DNA from: Hirsutella rhossiliensis
Lineage: Eukaryota; Ascomycota; Sordariomycetes; Hypocreales; Ophiocordycipitaceae
DNA: 64,000 nt
Direction of reading: 5' to 3'
NCBI RefSeq assembly: GCF_020360975.1
Contig: NW_025408684.1
Location: 1,240,001 to 1,304,000, forward strand
Part shown: in pieces, positions 19,762 through 31,747 of the stretch
Layout of the letters: the number at the start of each line of letters is the position of its first letter
Numbering within the stretch: position 1 is the first letter of the stretch
Translations under genes and position numbers: made by a program
Notes under the pieces: generated by a model
Seen by the model: the letters and a program-made list of their open reading frames with translations, nothing else
Told to the model about the DNA's origin: nothing
The model's database searches: none

Positions 19762-20633
19762 AAACAACAAGCCAGGGCGCTTGAGAGCAAAACGGAGCAC
19801 CTACCCATGGCAAGACCGACTACCTCTTCCTCCTTGGGCGTGCGTGACAAGGAGACGCGCGAGAGACGTGAGACGGGAGACGAAGACGACGAGGCTCTGG
19901 GCCAAAGATGCGCGGTGAAGAAGGAAAAAAAGGCGTGTGGTGGGAGAATAAAGAAGAAAAAAAGGAAAGGGAACAAGGCCAAGGCAAACGGGTGGTGGTG
20001 TCTCAACAGCCAAGGGCACGCTGCAGACAGGCAAGCAGGCAGGCAGTCGGTGCAGGTACATGCTCTGGCAGAAGCAGGCGGGACGTAAGTAGCAAATCGG
20101 GGCCGGGGATGGTCGCTCGTACAGAACAGCACCACCCAGTCGGCAAGGCGAGGGAGGGGGTGTGAGGGGGCGTGCCTAATGACCGACAGGGTTACATAGG
20201 ATGCGAGTGCGAATACTAACGCAGGCTTTGGTGCCTCCAAAAGCATAGTTCAAGCTGAAACTGGTGCACTCGTCCTTTTAACAAGACGTAATATCTTCAT
20301 CGAAAGCACTCTTCCAGGTAAGGATACAAATACAACCTTTGATTCTTACCTGCAGCACGCTGCCTGCCTAAGGTAGGTACCTTACCTACCTACCTAAGGT
20401 ACCTACCTTATTACCTCTTTGGGTACCTACCTAGATCTGGACCTTCGGCATAACACAGTACAGTACTCGAGCTACCTACCTATGCTCTTTCTACCTCAAA
20501 GGGGCCTAGAAGCGACCCTTATCTTATCGCTCCATCCGTCTCCATCGCAGCTTGTACATTCGTGCCATCGCCCGCCTCTTTCGCTGCCCAGGCCGCCGCT
20601 TCATCGAGGCCCGCAAGAAAAGACCAAACAGCC

Positions 20634-21475
20634 ATGCCGCCCTACCCACGACAGGCCCTAGTTTCCAGCCTGGCCCTGGCCCTCCGCGGCCCCTGCCTCA
20701 CCCGGTCCTGCTCCCAATCCTTCCATTCATTCCATCACCCGCCGTCCGATGGCCCCTTTGGCGCCGTAGAGGACGCCATTCTCGCCGCCGCCTATCGGCA
20801 CGTGCCCGAACACGGCTTCTCACGCCGCGCACTCGGTCTGGGCGCCCGCGACGCCGGCTTCCTCGACATCAGCCCCAGCATCCTCCCCGAAGGATCCTTT
20901 AGCCTTATCCGATACCACCTCGTCACCCGCCGCCGAGATCTGAGCCGCCAGGACCCTGCTGCTGGTGCCGCCAGTCAGGACCCTGCTGCTTCGGGCGTGG
21001 CAGAAAAGGTCACACAGCTGACCTGGGCTCGCCTCAGGGCCAATGAGGCTGTCATTCACCAGTGGCAACAAGTGCGTGTCAAACGGTTCCCAACAGTGCT
21101 TCACGCGGCACGCAGCGCATGCTGATGGAAGCTTCATCATAGGCACTCGCCATCATGGCCCAGCCCAGCTACCTGCCAGCTTCGCTCAAGGAATTAGCCC
21201 TGCTGTCCGACGAGATTTGGTTCCTCGCTGGTGACCGGGCCGTTGATCCCTCGTGGTACAGCAAACGCGCCTCTTTGTCCATGATTTATAGCTCCGCCGA
21301 GCTGTTGATGACCAACGACAGGTCTCCCGGCTACGCCGAGACGAGAGATTTCCTACACAGGAGGCTGGCCGAGACCAGGACAGCTGGCAGCTACGTCGAA
21401 TCCCTAGGCCAATGGGCCGGATTTACCGTCAACGCAAGCTTGAATCTATTGCGCAGCAAGGGAGTCCCCATATAA
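20634..21475 (+). CDS. COQ9: Ubiquinone biosynthesis protein COQ9
   Basis: Two exons (20634-21071, 21143-21475) encode 256 aa. The first ~35 residues are basic and hydroxylated without acids (MPPYPRQALVSSLALALRG), typical of a mitochondrial presequence. The COQ9 body follows: ALGLGARDAGFLDISPSILP, SLIRYHLV, and after the intron PASLKELALLSDEIWFLAGD and DPSWYSKRASLSMIYSSAEL. COQ9 is a TetR-fold, lipid-binding protein of the inner membrane that presents the precursor to the Coq7 hydroxylase in CoQ synthesis. An upstream in-frame ATG at 20,562 would add 24 residues. I chose 20,634 because its context (ACAGCCATGC) is better and the presequence starts there. The intron ends CATCATAG. It converges with SMC6 (276 bp apart). 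Confidence 0.9.
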
Positions 21476-21751
21476 CTTGATCATTTCGCCTGAAGCCGAC
21501 GCACGTTCGGCCCCTGTACAATACATCCCGACGATACGAGACGTGTACGATGAACGCAGACAAAATACAATTGCTACCTTGGGGCCGGATGTCTGATCTC
21601 CCGGCAGACCTCGTTTCTTCCCCCATACTCTCTTCGCGCTCCTATGCATGGTATGAGAAGGCAGCCGAACGCCCTCAAGGCGTCAGGTAGAAAGGGATGA
21701 GAGCACAAAGACAGGTGAGGGAAGCATGGGAAAAGGAGGAAGAAAGGTGTC

Positions 21752-24700
21752 TTAGACCAAGGTGCGTTGGCGGGGATCGGTCAAGCTTGAGACCCGTTAG
21801 TAAATAACGACTTTGGAAGCGAATGCAAGCAAACAACTCACCGAATGATCTTCACGTCCTTGTCGAGCCTAGCCCGCCCTTCGATGGCGTTGGGAGTGAT
21901 GAGGATGTATTGACGGGAGACCGATCGCCGCGCCGCGTCCACCTGTTCCATGTCAGTATTCTAGCTGTACCCCAAAGCACTGGCTTCCACTCACGAGCAT
22001 GTTGGTGCTGATGGCTCGGTTAACATTGTCCATGAAAACATCAAACTCATCCAGGCATCTGATGGGTGATCCGATTGCCTCCCAGACCGAGAGCAGCATG
22101 CAGATGGACGAGAACGACTTTTCGCCTCCGGAGAGCGTCTTGGTGTTCCGACCCGCCGAGCTCTTGCGCGTCTCGTCCGGCTCGACGTGTATGATAACCT
22201 TTCTCGCCCGATGATCCAGGTCGATCTTGCCCCGGAAGCCACGCTCGCTCAACAGGTAGTTGAATTGAATGCGAACCCGAGCACTGATCTGTCTCTGGAA
22301 CTGTCGCCAGAGGTGCAGGCGATGTTCAATCGCGTGCTTCAGCGATGCTATTGTCTCGTCCACGTGTCGGGTCTGCTTCACCACGCCCTCGTACTTGCCT
22401 CTCGCCTCGTTCGCACGATCATAAATCTCCTGGTCCGTGGCCCCGATCCTGGCCTCTCGTTGAGCCAGCTGTTCCCCAATCTTTTCGTACTTTTTCTCGA
22501 TGCTCCGGTGATCTTCCCCCTCGGGAATATAAACACGCCCTGGCGCGACAGCCTCGGCTTGCTGAATGAACTCATGCACCGCTTCCGCCTTCTCGTTGCA
22601 TTTCACCTCTGCTCGGCGTCGTTCCGCCCTCTCAATATCCAGCCTTTCAAACGCATCGTTCTTCTTCGAAAGCGCAATGCGTCTCATGGACTCGCGACTG
22701 AGCTTCGCTTCATCGGCCTTGCTGACCCGGCTTTCCAAGTTATTGCCATGGTCCCGCTCAGTATCAAGTCTTTTTTTGGCTTCCTCGGCCCTTGCACTCA
22801 GCCCGCGCTTCGTCAATTTCATGTTGCCGTACTGAATGCCGAGCTGCTCCTCTTCAGCCCGCTTAGTCTCCAGCTCGGACCGCAAAACAACGAGTCGGTC
22901 GTCCACGCCTTCAAAGGCGTCCAATTCCGTTTGAATCCGTTCGATGTCGGCTTGCGTCCTGCGGAGGTCGTTGGCCAGTTGCGTCTGCCGCCTGCGGTGC
23001 GTCTCGAGTTCCGATTGGCTCCCCTGCACCGCCTGCTGCGCAAGGCGTTCCTCACTCATCAATTCTCTCAGCTCGAGCCCCAGATGCTTGAGATTTTCTT
23101 TCTGAAGCGCAAGTTGCCTGGCCGAGTCGGATTGCATCCTCGGCCGCAAGACGCCGGGGATAATCGGGCTTGTCGCAATGGTTCCCGAGCGGTTCGTGAT
23201 CCGCAAGCCTTGGCCGCGCTTTCCTTGGCCGTCGTGAAAGCAGATACACGCCGCAACATTGCGAGGAGGGCCGCTGTCGATCATGATCTGCTCCGCCTCC
23301 AAGCGCTTCATGACCAGTATGACCTTTTCTATCTGGTTGTTGATGACTAGCTGCGACCGGACCAGCTCTTCATCGAATTCCAGCACTCGCAGGATAGTGT
23401 CGAACTTGCTGTCGGGCTCTTGGTCCCTCGTGTCGATTGGTCCGCCGTAGGCAATATAGATGGGAGGCGGCTTTCTCATCGCATTTTGCCGAATCAAGCC
23501 TGAGAGGCGTGTTTGATCTCGTTTACTTCTGACAACAAAGGCATTCAATGTTTCGCCGAGAGTCTTTTCCAGGACCCCCGACCACTCAGGCTTGACAAGT
23601 CTGATGTGGGCACCTAGGGGGCCGAGAGGTTTGTGCTCGAAGCCCCCGCTGTTCGATACTGCCTTGACAAGGTTCATCATCTCTCGGTCAAACCCGTCGT
23701 AGGCCGATCCGGTGCTCTTTTCGAGCTCCCGGACACCTGCCTCCGCCGTCAATATGTCGTTGCGCTTGGAGTCTCGCAGCTCCTGCTTTTTCTTCAAGAC
23801 GTGCTCCGCCTCGGCGAGCGTCGACTGAAGCATCGGCAGTTGTTCATTCTGCGCCGAGATTTGCTCGTTGATGTTCCTTTCTTGAGACGTCGCTTCGGAG
23901 AGCTCGGCGTCTTTCTCGGCGTGGGCCGAGCCCGTGGACTCATTCAGGCGCTGTTCCTCTTCCAGGATTTTCCCTTCGCAGGCTTCAATCTCTCCTCTTG
24001 CCGTCTTGAGGCGGCTAAAAGCATCTCTCTCTTCTCGGTGTAGCTCAGTCAGGTCCTTCTTTGCAGTCTGAAAAGACGCCTCTGCGGCCGCGATTCTCTT
24101 CGCCATGAATTCTTTCTCTTCGTCGAGGCTGTTCCGATTTGCGGTGGCCCTGTCCATTTTTTCTTGGCACTCAAGCAAAGCCTTGCTCATCTCCTCGCAC
24201 TCGGCTTCTGTTTCCGTGATGCGTTGATCCCGGGTCGACAGGTCTAGTTGACGGCGCTCGAGCGCCTGCTCCTGCTCAACCACTTGCGACCAGACCAGTT
24301 GGTTCCGATAGTGTCGAGCCTTTTCGCGAAGACTGTTGTTCTTCTGGACAGTCTCGGCTAGCCTCTGGGCGTCTTCCATTTCCTTTTTGACATGGCCTAT
24401 CTTCTCGTTGAGATCGTCTCGGAGAATCAGAGTCTTGTCCAGAGTATCTTGAGACATCTTGTAGTCGTTGTCGAGTTGTTCCAACTGCACGCCAGACACA
24501 AAATACTTGTACTTTTGAGTGGGGGTGGCGGAGTTCAGAAACTGCCTGGCATTGTCCTGGGACAGGACGGTGAGGGGATTCCCCATTTGCAGCGCGTACC
24601 ACTCGGATATCTCGTCGACCTCTTGCTTTTTGGTAGAGATGATCTGTTCGTGATCACTCTTGATCTTGAAGCCACTGCTACCCGATTTGGAGAAGTGACG

Positions 24701-25408
24701 TTCAACGATGATGCTGTCGCCGTATACGTCGTGCTGATAAGCATCGCTGCCTGCGTTTTTGATCTTGACAATGAGCCTCCCGTGGTCTTGGCCCTCCTTG
24801 ACGAAAGATTTAAGGCTTCCTCCTCGATTGGTGTCGCTAGCTTTGCCGCCTAGGCACAATGTGAGCGCAGTCAGGACGGCACTTTTGCCACTGCCATTCT
24901 CGCCGACGATGAAGTTGATGAGCGGCCCGAGCTCGACATGGAGACGCTCGTGGCACATGAAGTTGATGCATGTAACGCTCTCGATGATTCCGCTCTCGGC
25001 AACCATGTTGTCGCCCAGGCTCGAGGGTCTCCGCTGGAGCTTCTGCGTGGCTCGCAAGTCGTCCATGTCGGTGTTTTGCAGGTGCTTGAAGCCGTTATCT
25101 CTCATGATTTCGTATTGGGTCAGAGGGGGGGAATTGGGTCCGTTCTTCTCGTCGTCTTCGTCTTCGGAACTTGAGGAATCGTCGTGGTGGTGTGAAGACT
25201 GTCCCTCTAGAGACAATCGCACTCGTTTTCTCTGAAGCTTGGGGTCAGGGTGGTCAGAAAATGACTCTAGTCGTCGCAAGGGAGCACTTACTGACTGCGC
25301 ACCACCGACTGGCGAGGTGCGCCCATCCTGTCCCTCGGCCTGCTCCCCACCATTGTCAACATCGTCGTCGTTGTCAATGACATGCCTCGTTCGTTTTAGG
25401 GGCGCCAT
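21752..25408 (-). CDS. SMC6: SMC6, SMC5/6 complex ATPase
   Basis: Exons 25408-21995, 21942-21842 and 21785-21752 give 1182 aa, normal for fungal Smc6. After an acidic N-terminus (~130 residues) comes the ATP-binding head with Walker A GENGSGKSAVLTALTLCLGG (~170). Two long coiled coils flank a hinge near 520-690 (PLGPLGAHIRLVKPEWSG). The C-terminal head has the signature LSGGEKSFSSICMLLS and Walker B RCLDEFDVFMD. The last two small exons supply the conserved tail ending LTDPRQRTLV, which the large uninterrupted frame misses. Smc6 pairs with Smc5 and the Nse proteins in recombinational repair and rDNA stability. A 54-nt, stop-free candidate intron (25,291-25,238) lies in the N-terminal region; removing it leaves 1164 aa. 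Confidence 0.93.
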
Positions 25409-25902
25409 TGGGAGAGAAACGCCGCCGCCAACTCGTAAGTGTCATGCGGCGCCTCGAATAAAAGAGCAGAGTTTCTGGGAAATCCTTGGACCATGCAGCT
25501 CGGCTTCGTTGCTCTCTGAGCGAGGCGAAGTTTGCGGTGGCAAGCAGCGTCGACGTCGATTGATTTTGTCGCACGCGACGACGTGAGCGTGTCGCGTAAA
25601 CGGAGGTGGATCCGCAGTGCTAGTCTGGTGGCAGGTCCCTGAAGATGGCAGAGGGAAGCCTGATTAGCGGGGTCGGCTCAGCTCAACAACCCCTCCATTA
25701 ACGTACCTTATGTACCCGCTACTTGTCTCGAAGCGTCGCCCTACCGAACCATGGAGGTACTGGCTACTATAATAGTCCGGGGTTCGTCAAAGCATTTCGA
25801 GAATTTGACAGCGAAATCGCCGCCAACTTCATCAACACAAGTCACACTGCTGCCATTTCCACCAGTCCCACGCCTCCAGGCCCCTGGGCTCAGTTTTCCA
25901 TT
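25409..25902. promoter_or_regulatory. Divergent promoter region SMC6 / ECD
   Basis: 494 bp between two outward-reading genes. It contains a cluster of CGCGA/GACGTGA-like words around 25,555-25,600. A 60-codon upstream extension of the ECD frame is open here but has no conserved content, so I treat it as untranslated. Confidence 0.45.
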
Positions 25903-27866
25903 ATGCCCCGGGATGGCAACTGCGGCCAAGAGCAAGCCGACGCTGATGTGCAAGGTGTCTTGGAGCGCCAGTTGCCTGAGAACTGCGTCGAATACTTCTT
26001 ATTCCTTGTCGACGAAGAGCACAATGCTCGGAAGCAAGTCCTCAACCTCGAAGGGCTGCAAAGGGCGGCTCACAAGCTCGGCCAGACTCTGACCAAGGAC
26101 TACATCTGGCAACGTGATGGCTTTGAGCTCAAACTGAAAACAGAAAATGGTACGCGGCTGCCTGTCCCCTTGGATCGTCTGCCAGACCCTGGGAATCAAA
26201 GGGCGTCAGCTGACGGCATCGACTTCAAGGTCTGCCATATCTGCACGGCGTGACGGACTATGGTGACGCTGTCGAGGACGAGTGGCTCATCGTCTACATG
26301 CTGCGAGAGCTGACCAAGTCTCACCCAGCTCTTTGGGTCCGGGCTGTTGATGCCGATGGCGAGTTTCTACTAATTGAGGCTGCAAACGTGCTGCCCGAGT
26401 GGTTAAGCCCGGAGATGGACCAGAACCGCGTTTGGCTTCATGATGGCAAGCTCTTCATCATTCCTCTCGAAGACGATGGAATGCACGGAACCCAGAATCA
26501 ATCTCTTTCTTTGTCACAGGCTGTGGATTCTCTCCAGTCCAGACCAGGTCGCCTCGTTCACTCTCCTTTGATCCAGACCGAAGCGCTTTATCGGCTGGGG
26601 AAATACCCGGGACAGATCGCCGACTCGGCTCACAACTCGCTCGCCACAATCCCGAGAAAGCTGGCACACATAGTACACTCATTGCCAAAGTCCGTTTCCC
26701 CGGCCGTGGAGGCGTTCTATCTCAGAGATCCGCTTTCACTGAAGCCGGTCCTGTCCACTTCGGCAGTGCTTGCATTCCCACCGGAAGATCTTGTGACGAC
26801 AAGCGTGCGGTTCAGCAGAGTCCTTTTCGCACAACTCAAATCTCAACGATTCGAACCACCTCCGAGATGGCACAGAGTCTTGAAGGAGGCATCGTCAACA
26901 GATTGCGCCGATGTGGACAAGAAGATGGCCCGGCTAGAGTCGGGCATGAAGCTGACATGTGCTTTTGAAATGCTGGCTGCGTCCGCAAACGAGAAACTGG
27001 AAACCGAAAATAAAAGAAGAATTGTCCAAGAGATCGCAAACCTGCTAGAAAAGACGGCCAAGCTTGGCGCCGCTGCGCTTCCCACGGACGAAGAAATGGG
27101 ATCGTGGCAGGACTGCGATCGCGATGATGACGAAACTTGGATGGATATCGATTACCGGGACTTTGAACGGGAATTGGACGGCAAACCCGCTTCTGGGAAG
27201 AAAGCTGGCTTCGGGAACGTCCAGACCCAGGCTGATCTCAGGAAGATTGTCTCGCGGTTCGAAAGCTTCCTCAACGACGAAAGCGCTGGCCTGGAGGGTG
27301 CCGAGCTTGACGAAGCGGACGAGGACCCTAGCGACGACGAAGATGAGGAGGATAGCGAATTTGAGGACAAGGTGGTCAGTTTCGACGAGCAAGCTTTCTC
27401 GCGAATGATGCGTGAAATGATGGGTATGCCCACAGCGGATTTGCAGAGTGCCATCGACAGCCAGGCGGCGGGCCATACGACAACGGCCGAAGCGGAGACG
27501 AGCGCTCTGGACGAAGAGAGCGCTCAACTTCAAGAACTGGCGCACCAAATGGAAGTCGAGCTCAAGCACCATGGAGCATTGACATGCGACGGTCCCTCCG
27601 AAAAACAGGCCGCCGTGGAAGGCAACGGGCAAGCAATTGAACCAGAACAGGGACATTCGCCTGCAGACCTGACTTTGGAGACTCGAGGCGAAGATAGCCA
27701 CGACGAAGTCGATATTGACTTTAACCTGGCACGCAACATATTGGAGAGTTTCAAGAGTCAGGCGGGCATGGCTGGTCCTACGGGGAATCTTCTCGGAATG
27801 ATGGGCTTCAGACTTCCCAGGGATGAGGATGAGGCGGACGACAAAAGTTCACAGCGATCGGCGTGA
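25903..27866 (+). CDS. Ecdysoneless (ECD)/SGT1-family protein
   Basis: Two exons (25903-26149 and 26230-27866) give 627 aa. The N-terminal half is the ECD/SGT1 domain: NCVEYFLFLVD, then across the splice ENGLPYLHGVTDYGDAVEDEWLIVYML (quoted in part), ANVLPEWLSP, RVWLHDGKLFIIPL, and a PLSLKPV segment. The C-terminal half is acidic (poly-Asp/Glu around 365-385) with a late motif DIDFNLARNILESFKSQAG. Animal ECD acts in cell cycle, pre-mRNA splicing and R2TP-linked assembly; fungal members were first noted as suppressors of a glycolysis regulator mutant. It is not the HSP90 co-chaperone SGT1. The start is the last in-frame ATG before the conserved region. The intron begins GTACGC and ends TTCAAG. 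Confidence 0.87.
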
Positions 27867-28025
27867 TATCTTTTGATGCCTTGTTCTGTTTCAAAAGGCT
27901 GTGCCGCGAGAGAGCCGTCCTAGTGCATCCAACGCCCGCAGCATCAAATTGGCCATAACTGTCTCTCTATGTGTATATTGGATACATGGCTTGAGCATCG
28001 ATTCAATTTTTGCGGCGGCGATCCC

Positions 28026-29423
28026 TCACCCGGCACCGCCGCCGTCCGACTTTGGTCTCTTGGCCGGGGACATTTCCCCGCTTGGGTGCGGGCGTTTCTC
28101 CTTGCCGGAGTCGTCCAGGCTGTCCAACGTTCGGAGGGCTTGCGTAAGCCTTCTCCGAGCTGGCATTTCTCTGTCATCGCTGTCATCGCACTGGCGGCAG
28201 TACTCTCTCACTATTGCCGTCACTGCGTGGTGGCATTCATACAGGAGACGGCGGACGCCTGCGTTTCGCAAGTCCTCCAATGGCTGAGGCTGCATATCAG
28301 GAACCTCGAACTCGTGATCTCGGAGAGGGCTTTGGAACCCGTCCCAGATTTCTGGGCTGGCATTTCGGCTCAGCACAGAAGCGAGGAGGGGATCTCCAAA
28401 GATGCAGTTGCCCCAATGTCGGAGTCCCGTGACTTGAATTGACTCTCGCTCTGGATGAGCCATCGACCTTGAGGTTCTATTGATGTCAGTATCGAAGGCG
28501 CTGTCGTCGTGCCGCCGCCCGTCGGGTTGAATGCATTGGTTGTTTTGTTGCCTGTTCTCATGGACACGGGGACCGGGATGGGGAGAGACGAGCGTGCTGG
28601 TGTCCTCGCCTGCATCGATCGCCACCAGACGGGGGCTCGTAACTGCATCCAGGAATCGCGTAAAACGGCTGACTTGGTCTCGCACCGCGGCATACTGAAT
28701 AGCAACCTTGAAATCCTCAGCATCTCGTAGGGCCGCTTCCAAGAGGGACAAGAAGGCCTCGGACCACCGGTCATGGCGCAAATGGTGATCCGGTACAGCC
28801 GCTCGTCTCCGCGACAAAGTGGGAGCAGTTGACTCGGATGACAGGACGGCGATTGCGGTGCCAAATTTGCCATTGGGCGACTGCTGTGATGAGATGCGCC
28901 TCAGGAGCTGGCCAACCTGGAAATCGACGCTTTTACGTTCGGCCCTGCCAAGGGGGTTTGCCAAGGCTGCAATCACGGTGCCCGCGACAGGCCTGGTCAG
29001 GATGTATTCACCGTGGGTAGCAGACCCTGCCATGCCGTGCTCCACCAACCTTGGCAGGAACTGCTGCAGCAGACGACAAGGGCGGCGGGATATATGGCTG
29101 TTTCCGATGCTTTTGGCCCGGGCGGCTGGGCTGGTCTGGTGCGGCGCAGCATCGTTCGCATGTGTCGGCCAGGTCTCGGTGGCGGGGCCGGACAGCCATT
29201 GGAGCAGGAGAGCCTCGGACAGAATAAGAAGTCGTTCGGAGCGAAGAAGGCCAGTTGGTCGGGGCGACAATGACAGCATCAAGACATCAGCGTCCGAGGC
29301 TGTTGCGAAGAAGTGCACCTGCGGCCTGGCCGACGGGACCGGCTCGAGGTCCGCACCGGCGAACTTGGGCGCCGCAGACTTGATCAGGGCCCGAAGATGA
29401 CTTGTTGGTGGCTTGTCGGCCAT
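28026..29423 (-). CDS. Uncharacterised fungal protein, weakly kinase-like (APH fold)
   Basis: A single exon gives 465 aa starting MADKPPTSHLRALIKSAAP. I do not recognise a named family. The middle has LPRLVEHGMAG...YILTRPVAGT and GRAERKSVDFQVGQLLR, reminiscent of the N-lobe to C-lobe region of aminoglycoside-phosphotransferase-like proteins. Later RHWGNCIFGDPLLA resembles the NxxFGDP type of segment, followed by RRLLYECHHAVTAIVREYCR. A clear catalytic HGDxxxxN motif is not visible, so it may be a degenerate or non-catalytic relative. The C-terminus is charged and ends in Pro/Lys/Gly. In-frame ATGs further upstream (to 29,618) would add unstructured residues. Convergent with ECD; the stops are 159 bp apart. 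The gene looks real from codon use and length; the function is unknown. Confidence 0.65.
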   Translation of the reverse strand: MADKPPTSHLRALIKSAAPKFAGADLEPVPSARPQVHFFATASDADVLMLSLSPRPTGLLRSERLLILSEALLLQWLSGPATETWPTHANDAAPHQTSPAARAKSIGNSHISRRPCRLLQQFLPRLVEHGMAGSATHGEYILTRPVAGTVIAALANPLGRAERKSVDFQVGQLLRRISSQQSPNGKFGTAIAVLSSESTAPTLSRRRAAVPDHHLRHDRWSEAFLSLLEAALRDAEDFKVAIQYAAVRDQVSRFTRFLDAVTSPRLVAIDAGEDTSTLVSPHPGPRVHENRQQNNQCIQPDGRRHDDSAFDTDINRTSRSMAHPERESIQVTGLRHWGNCIFGDPLLASVLSRNASPEIWDGFQSPLRDHEFEVPDMQPQPLEDLRNAGVRRLLYECHHAVTAIVREYCRQCDDSDDREMPARRRLTQALRTLDSLDDSGKEKRPHPSGEMSPAKRPKSDGGGAG

Positions 29424-30708
29424 GGTCGTAGCGACAAGGGGCCCGGGGTATGATGAGAATGCGCCGCACGGGATATGGAAGCGCGGCGCAACCTGGAGGG
29501 CGGAAACAGGACGACTGTGAAAATCAGGCATGGCTGACGAGGCATCAAGAGAAGAGAGAAGTGCGCGAGATGACGGCAGGCTAGAGAGGCGCCGACCTTG
29601 CCTGGGCGATGAAGGCACAGCGGTATCGGGAGAGTGAGATGGCGAGGCGGCAGGGAGCGACAGGGCGAGGGGAGAGCGTCATGACAAAACGTAAAGAGTT
29701 GCCCAAGAGTCGACACGTCATGAGAGTTATCTTGCTCAAGAAGGGAGGCGGACGGTGAAGTGAGCGAGCTAGAGCTTACCGCTTGGCCAGGTCTCGGACA
29801 GGCTTTTGCCATGGCAGTCCGGAGGACACTTGTGGTTCGACGCAGGACAAGATCGGTTACGGCCGAGGGCTGGTGGGTCACGGATGGATAAGATCTTACC
29901 AACCAAGGCAGCTCTAGGCCTGCATACATACATACGGCGCCGGCGCCGGCGCGTGCGCGAGTCTCTGGATGTACTAACCTTGGCTTGCAAGCGCTTGGGA
30001 GCATGGAGAAGCCAGGGGGGGGCAGAGGAACGGGGGAAGAGAGCAGGAGAGCGAAGACAAGTCAAGTCGTCAGCACTTTGGCATAAGCCACAGCCAACAT
30101 GACAGCAAGTTGGGATTTGCCGACGCGACGGTGAGATGCGACATGGGGTGGGAACTGGGAAGAGGGGTAAAGCTCCTCTTTGCGCGGCCCATCTTTTTCG
30201 GCCATGGTTTTGGGAGAGAAGCGAGGAGGAGTGGGTTTGAGGGTCTCGAGATGCCGCAGGGTCGTCGCTGACCGGGGCGAGATGATGACGGGTCAGGCAG
30301 GATCGGGCTCGAAACGGGGCCGCCATGGCCGAGGCGGTTGAGAGCGCAGCCATTGGTCCTTGGCAAGCGAAGATGCATCTCGTCGACAGGCCCGCACAAG
30401 CGTCGACTCGCAAGAGGAGGCTCTGCGGCATCAGCCACGACGGACTTGGTGCAGTGGAGGACAAGAGTGCTCGAGCACCTACCTAAGGTAGGTACCACCT
30501 TACTGTGCCAAAGGTAAAGGTAGGTATAGGTACGTACCATCGGATCGCGTTGTTGTCATGTCTTTTTTATTAGCCGAAGGAGGGTCAAATCGGCAGCAGA
30601 GAGGGAAGGAAACTTGATAGCACGTCGTTTAATGCCGTTTGGCGCCTTGTCGCTCTCATTGGTTGGCTTAAGCGAGCCGCATTGCCCCCCCTCGACCCCC
30701 GGGACCCA

Positions 30709-30742
30709 CCTCGACCCCCTCGACCCCCTCGACCCCCTCGAC
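30709..30742. repeat. 10-bp tandem repeat (CCTCGACCCC)n
   Basis: About three and a half perfect units, with a further degenerate unit just upstream. Confidence 0.85.
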
Positions 30743-31044
30743 GCTGCTGCCTAGTTAGTTACTGTACATACAACCTCCTCCTGCACAAGGACTTGGTGTT
30801 CCTCCATCCAGCACCTGCCCAAGGCGGTAAGTAAATGCCCGACAGCACGCTTGACGTGCCCCGTGCAGCTGCAGCGCCGTCTGGGTAGTACTTACTGTGC
30901 AGTACCGGTAATGTGGTTCGCAGGCACCAACTGATTGATGCAGATGCTTCGCCTACGGGCCAACCTGCCTCGACCATTATATACCGTGCATGCTTTTGAT
31001 ATACAATGCCGCTGCTCGCAAGTCCTTTTCTCCTTGCCCTCCTT

Positions 31045-31082
31045 GCCCTCATGGCCCTCATGGCCCTCATGGCCCTCATGGC
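31045..31082. repeat. 9-bp tandem repeat (CTCATGGCC)n
   Basis: Four units. Because the unit is a multiple of three it yields long spurious open frames reading ALMALMALM or PHGPHGPHG. Confidence 0.9.
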
Positions 31083-31747
31083 TGGCAGGTACCGAGGCCA
31101 AGCCGCCATGTCCACGCCGGGCAATGGCCATCCATGCATGGCCTGCAAAAAACGCGTCAAGCCCGACGTCGCTGTCGAGGCCAGTCCCGGCACACGGATC
31201 CGACACATCTCACAGCGCACATGTCGACTTCGCACAGCCCCGGCTCGAGGGGCTGTGCCATGTGTTCCCTCGAGTCGTCTTGCGTGTTTCCAGAACACCG
31301 CCGCTCTCGTATCCGCCAGTGCATCCAGCCGGTCTGTGTGCCGACACCCCTGTCGACGACATTTCCACTTCCGGGCCGGCTTTCTATGGCCGGGAAGCCG
31401 GCGCCGCCAACGAATGGACGGACTCGACTGGCCGCGCCCAGGATGCCAAGCTCACCGTCACTTCAATCCGCCCCCTTGCGGCTGTCTGCTGTGGCCTCGT
31501 CGCTGCCGTGCTCGAGCGTCTCACCGAGCCGATCCAATGTCATGTGCATCTTCTGGCGTGTTTGTGACAGCCCATTCTTCACATGTCAAGGCAGCTCACG
31601 GGGACTTTTGTGTCCTGTACGCCTAAAAGTCCTCCACCCCATCTCCTCCACCCCACCTCCTCCCTCCACGATGAGCCGTACGGGTTGGTCCCAAGCCCGC
31701 ATGTCTCCGAGGCGGATCCATTTCTGCCCCGCCTTGCGACATCGCCT

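Larger units (their letters stand above)
18643..20633. other. Long divergent intergenic region GBP2 / COQ9
   Basis: Nearly 2 kb, containing both promoters and possibly a 5'-UTR intron of the RNA-binding protein gene. It holds a GGCA microsatellite, an 11-bp tandem repeat and, at about 20,370-20,430, a dense run of TACCTACC/AAGGTA words close to COQ9. A 332-codon minus frame (19,248-20,246) is Cys/Leu/Ser/Pro-rich, crosses the tandem repeats and has no resemblance to a protein family; I do not call it. Confidence 0.5.
29424..31747. other. Intergenic region with tandem repeats, no supported gene
   Basis: 2.3 kb between the kinase-like gene (promoter side) and the TAN1 3' end. Frames up to 294 codons exist (30,990-31,874 plus; 29,769-30,464 minus). 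They are Ser/Pro/Arg/His-rich and partly generated by a 9-bp tandem repeat, with no family resemblance. TACCTAAGGTAGGTA words occur at 30,478-30,532. A long 5' leader or a non-coding transcript is possible but not visible. Confidence 0.5.

Noticed and set aside
19248..20246. 332-aa minus-strand open frame upstream of the GBP2-like gene
   Set aside because: It is low complexity (Cys/Leu/Ser/Pro), crosses an 11-bp tandem repeat and lacks any recognisable domain or supporting splice structure.
22187..23350. 387-aa plus-strand frame inside SMC6
   Set aside because: It is the antisense shadow of the coiled-coil coding region.
25723..25902. N-terminal extension of the ECD-family protein to 25,723
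   Set aside because: The extra 60 codons are Ser/Pro-rich with no conserved content, and a better-placed ATG precedes the conserved domain.
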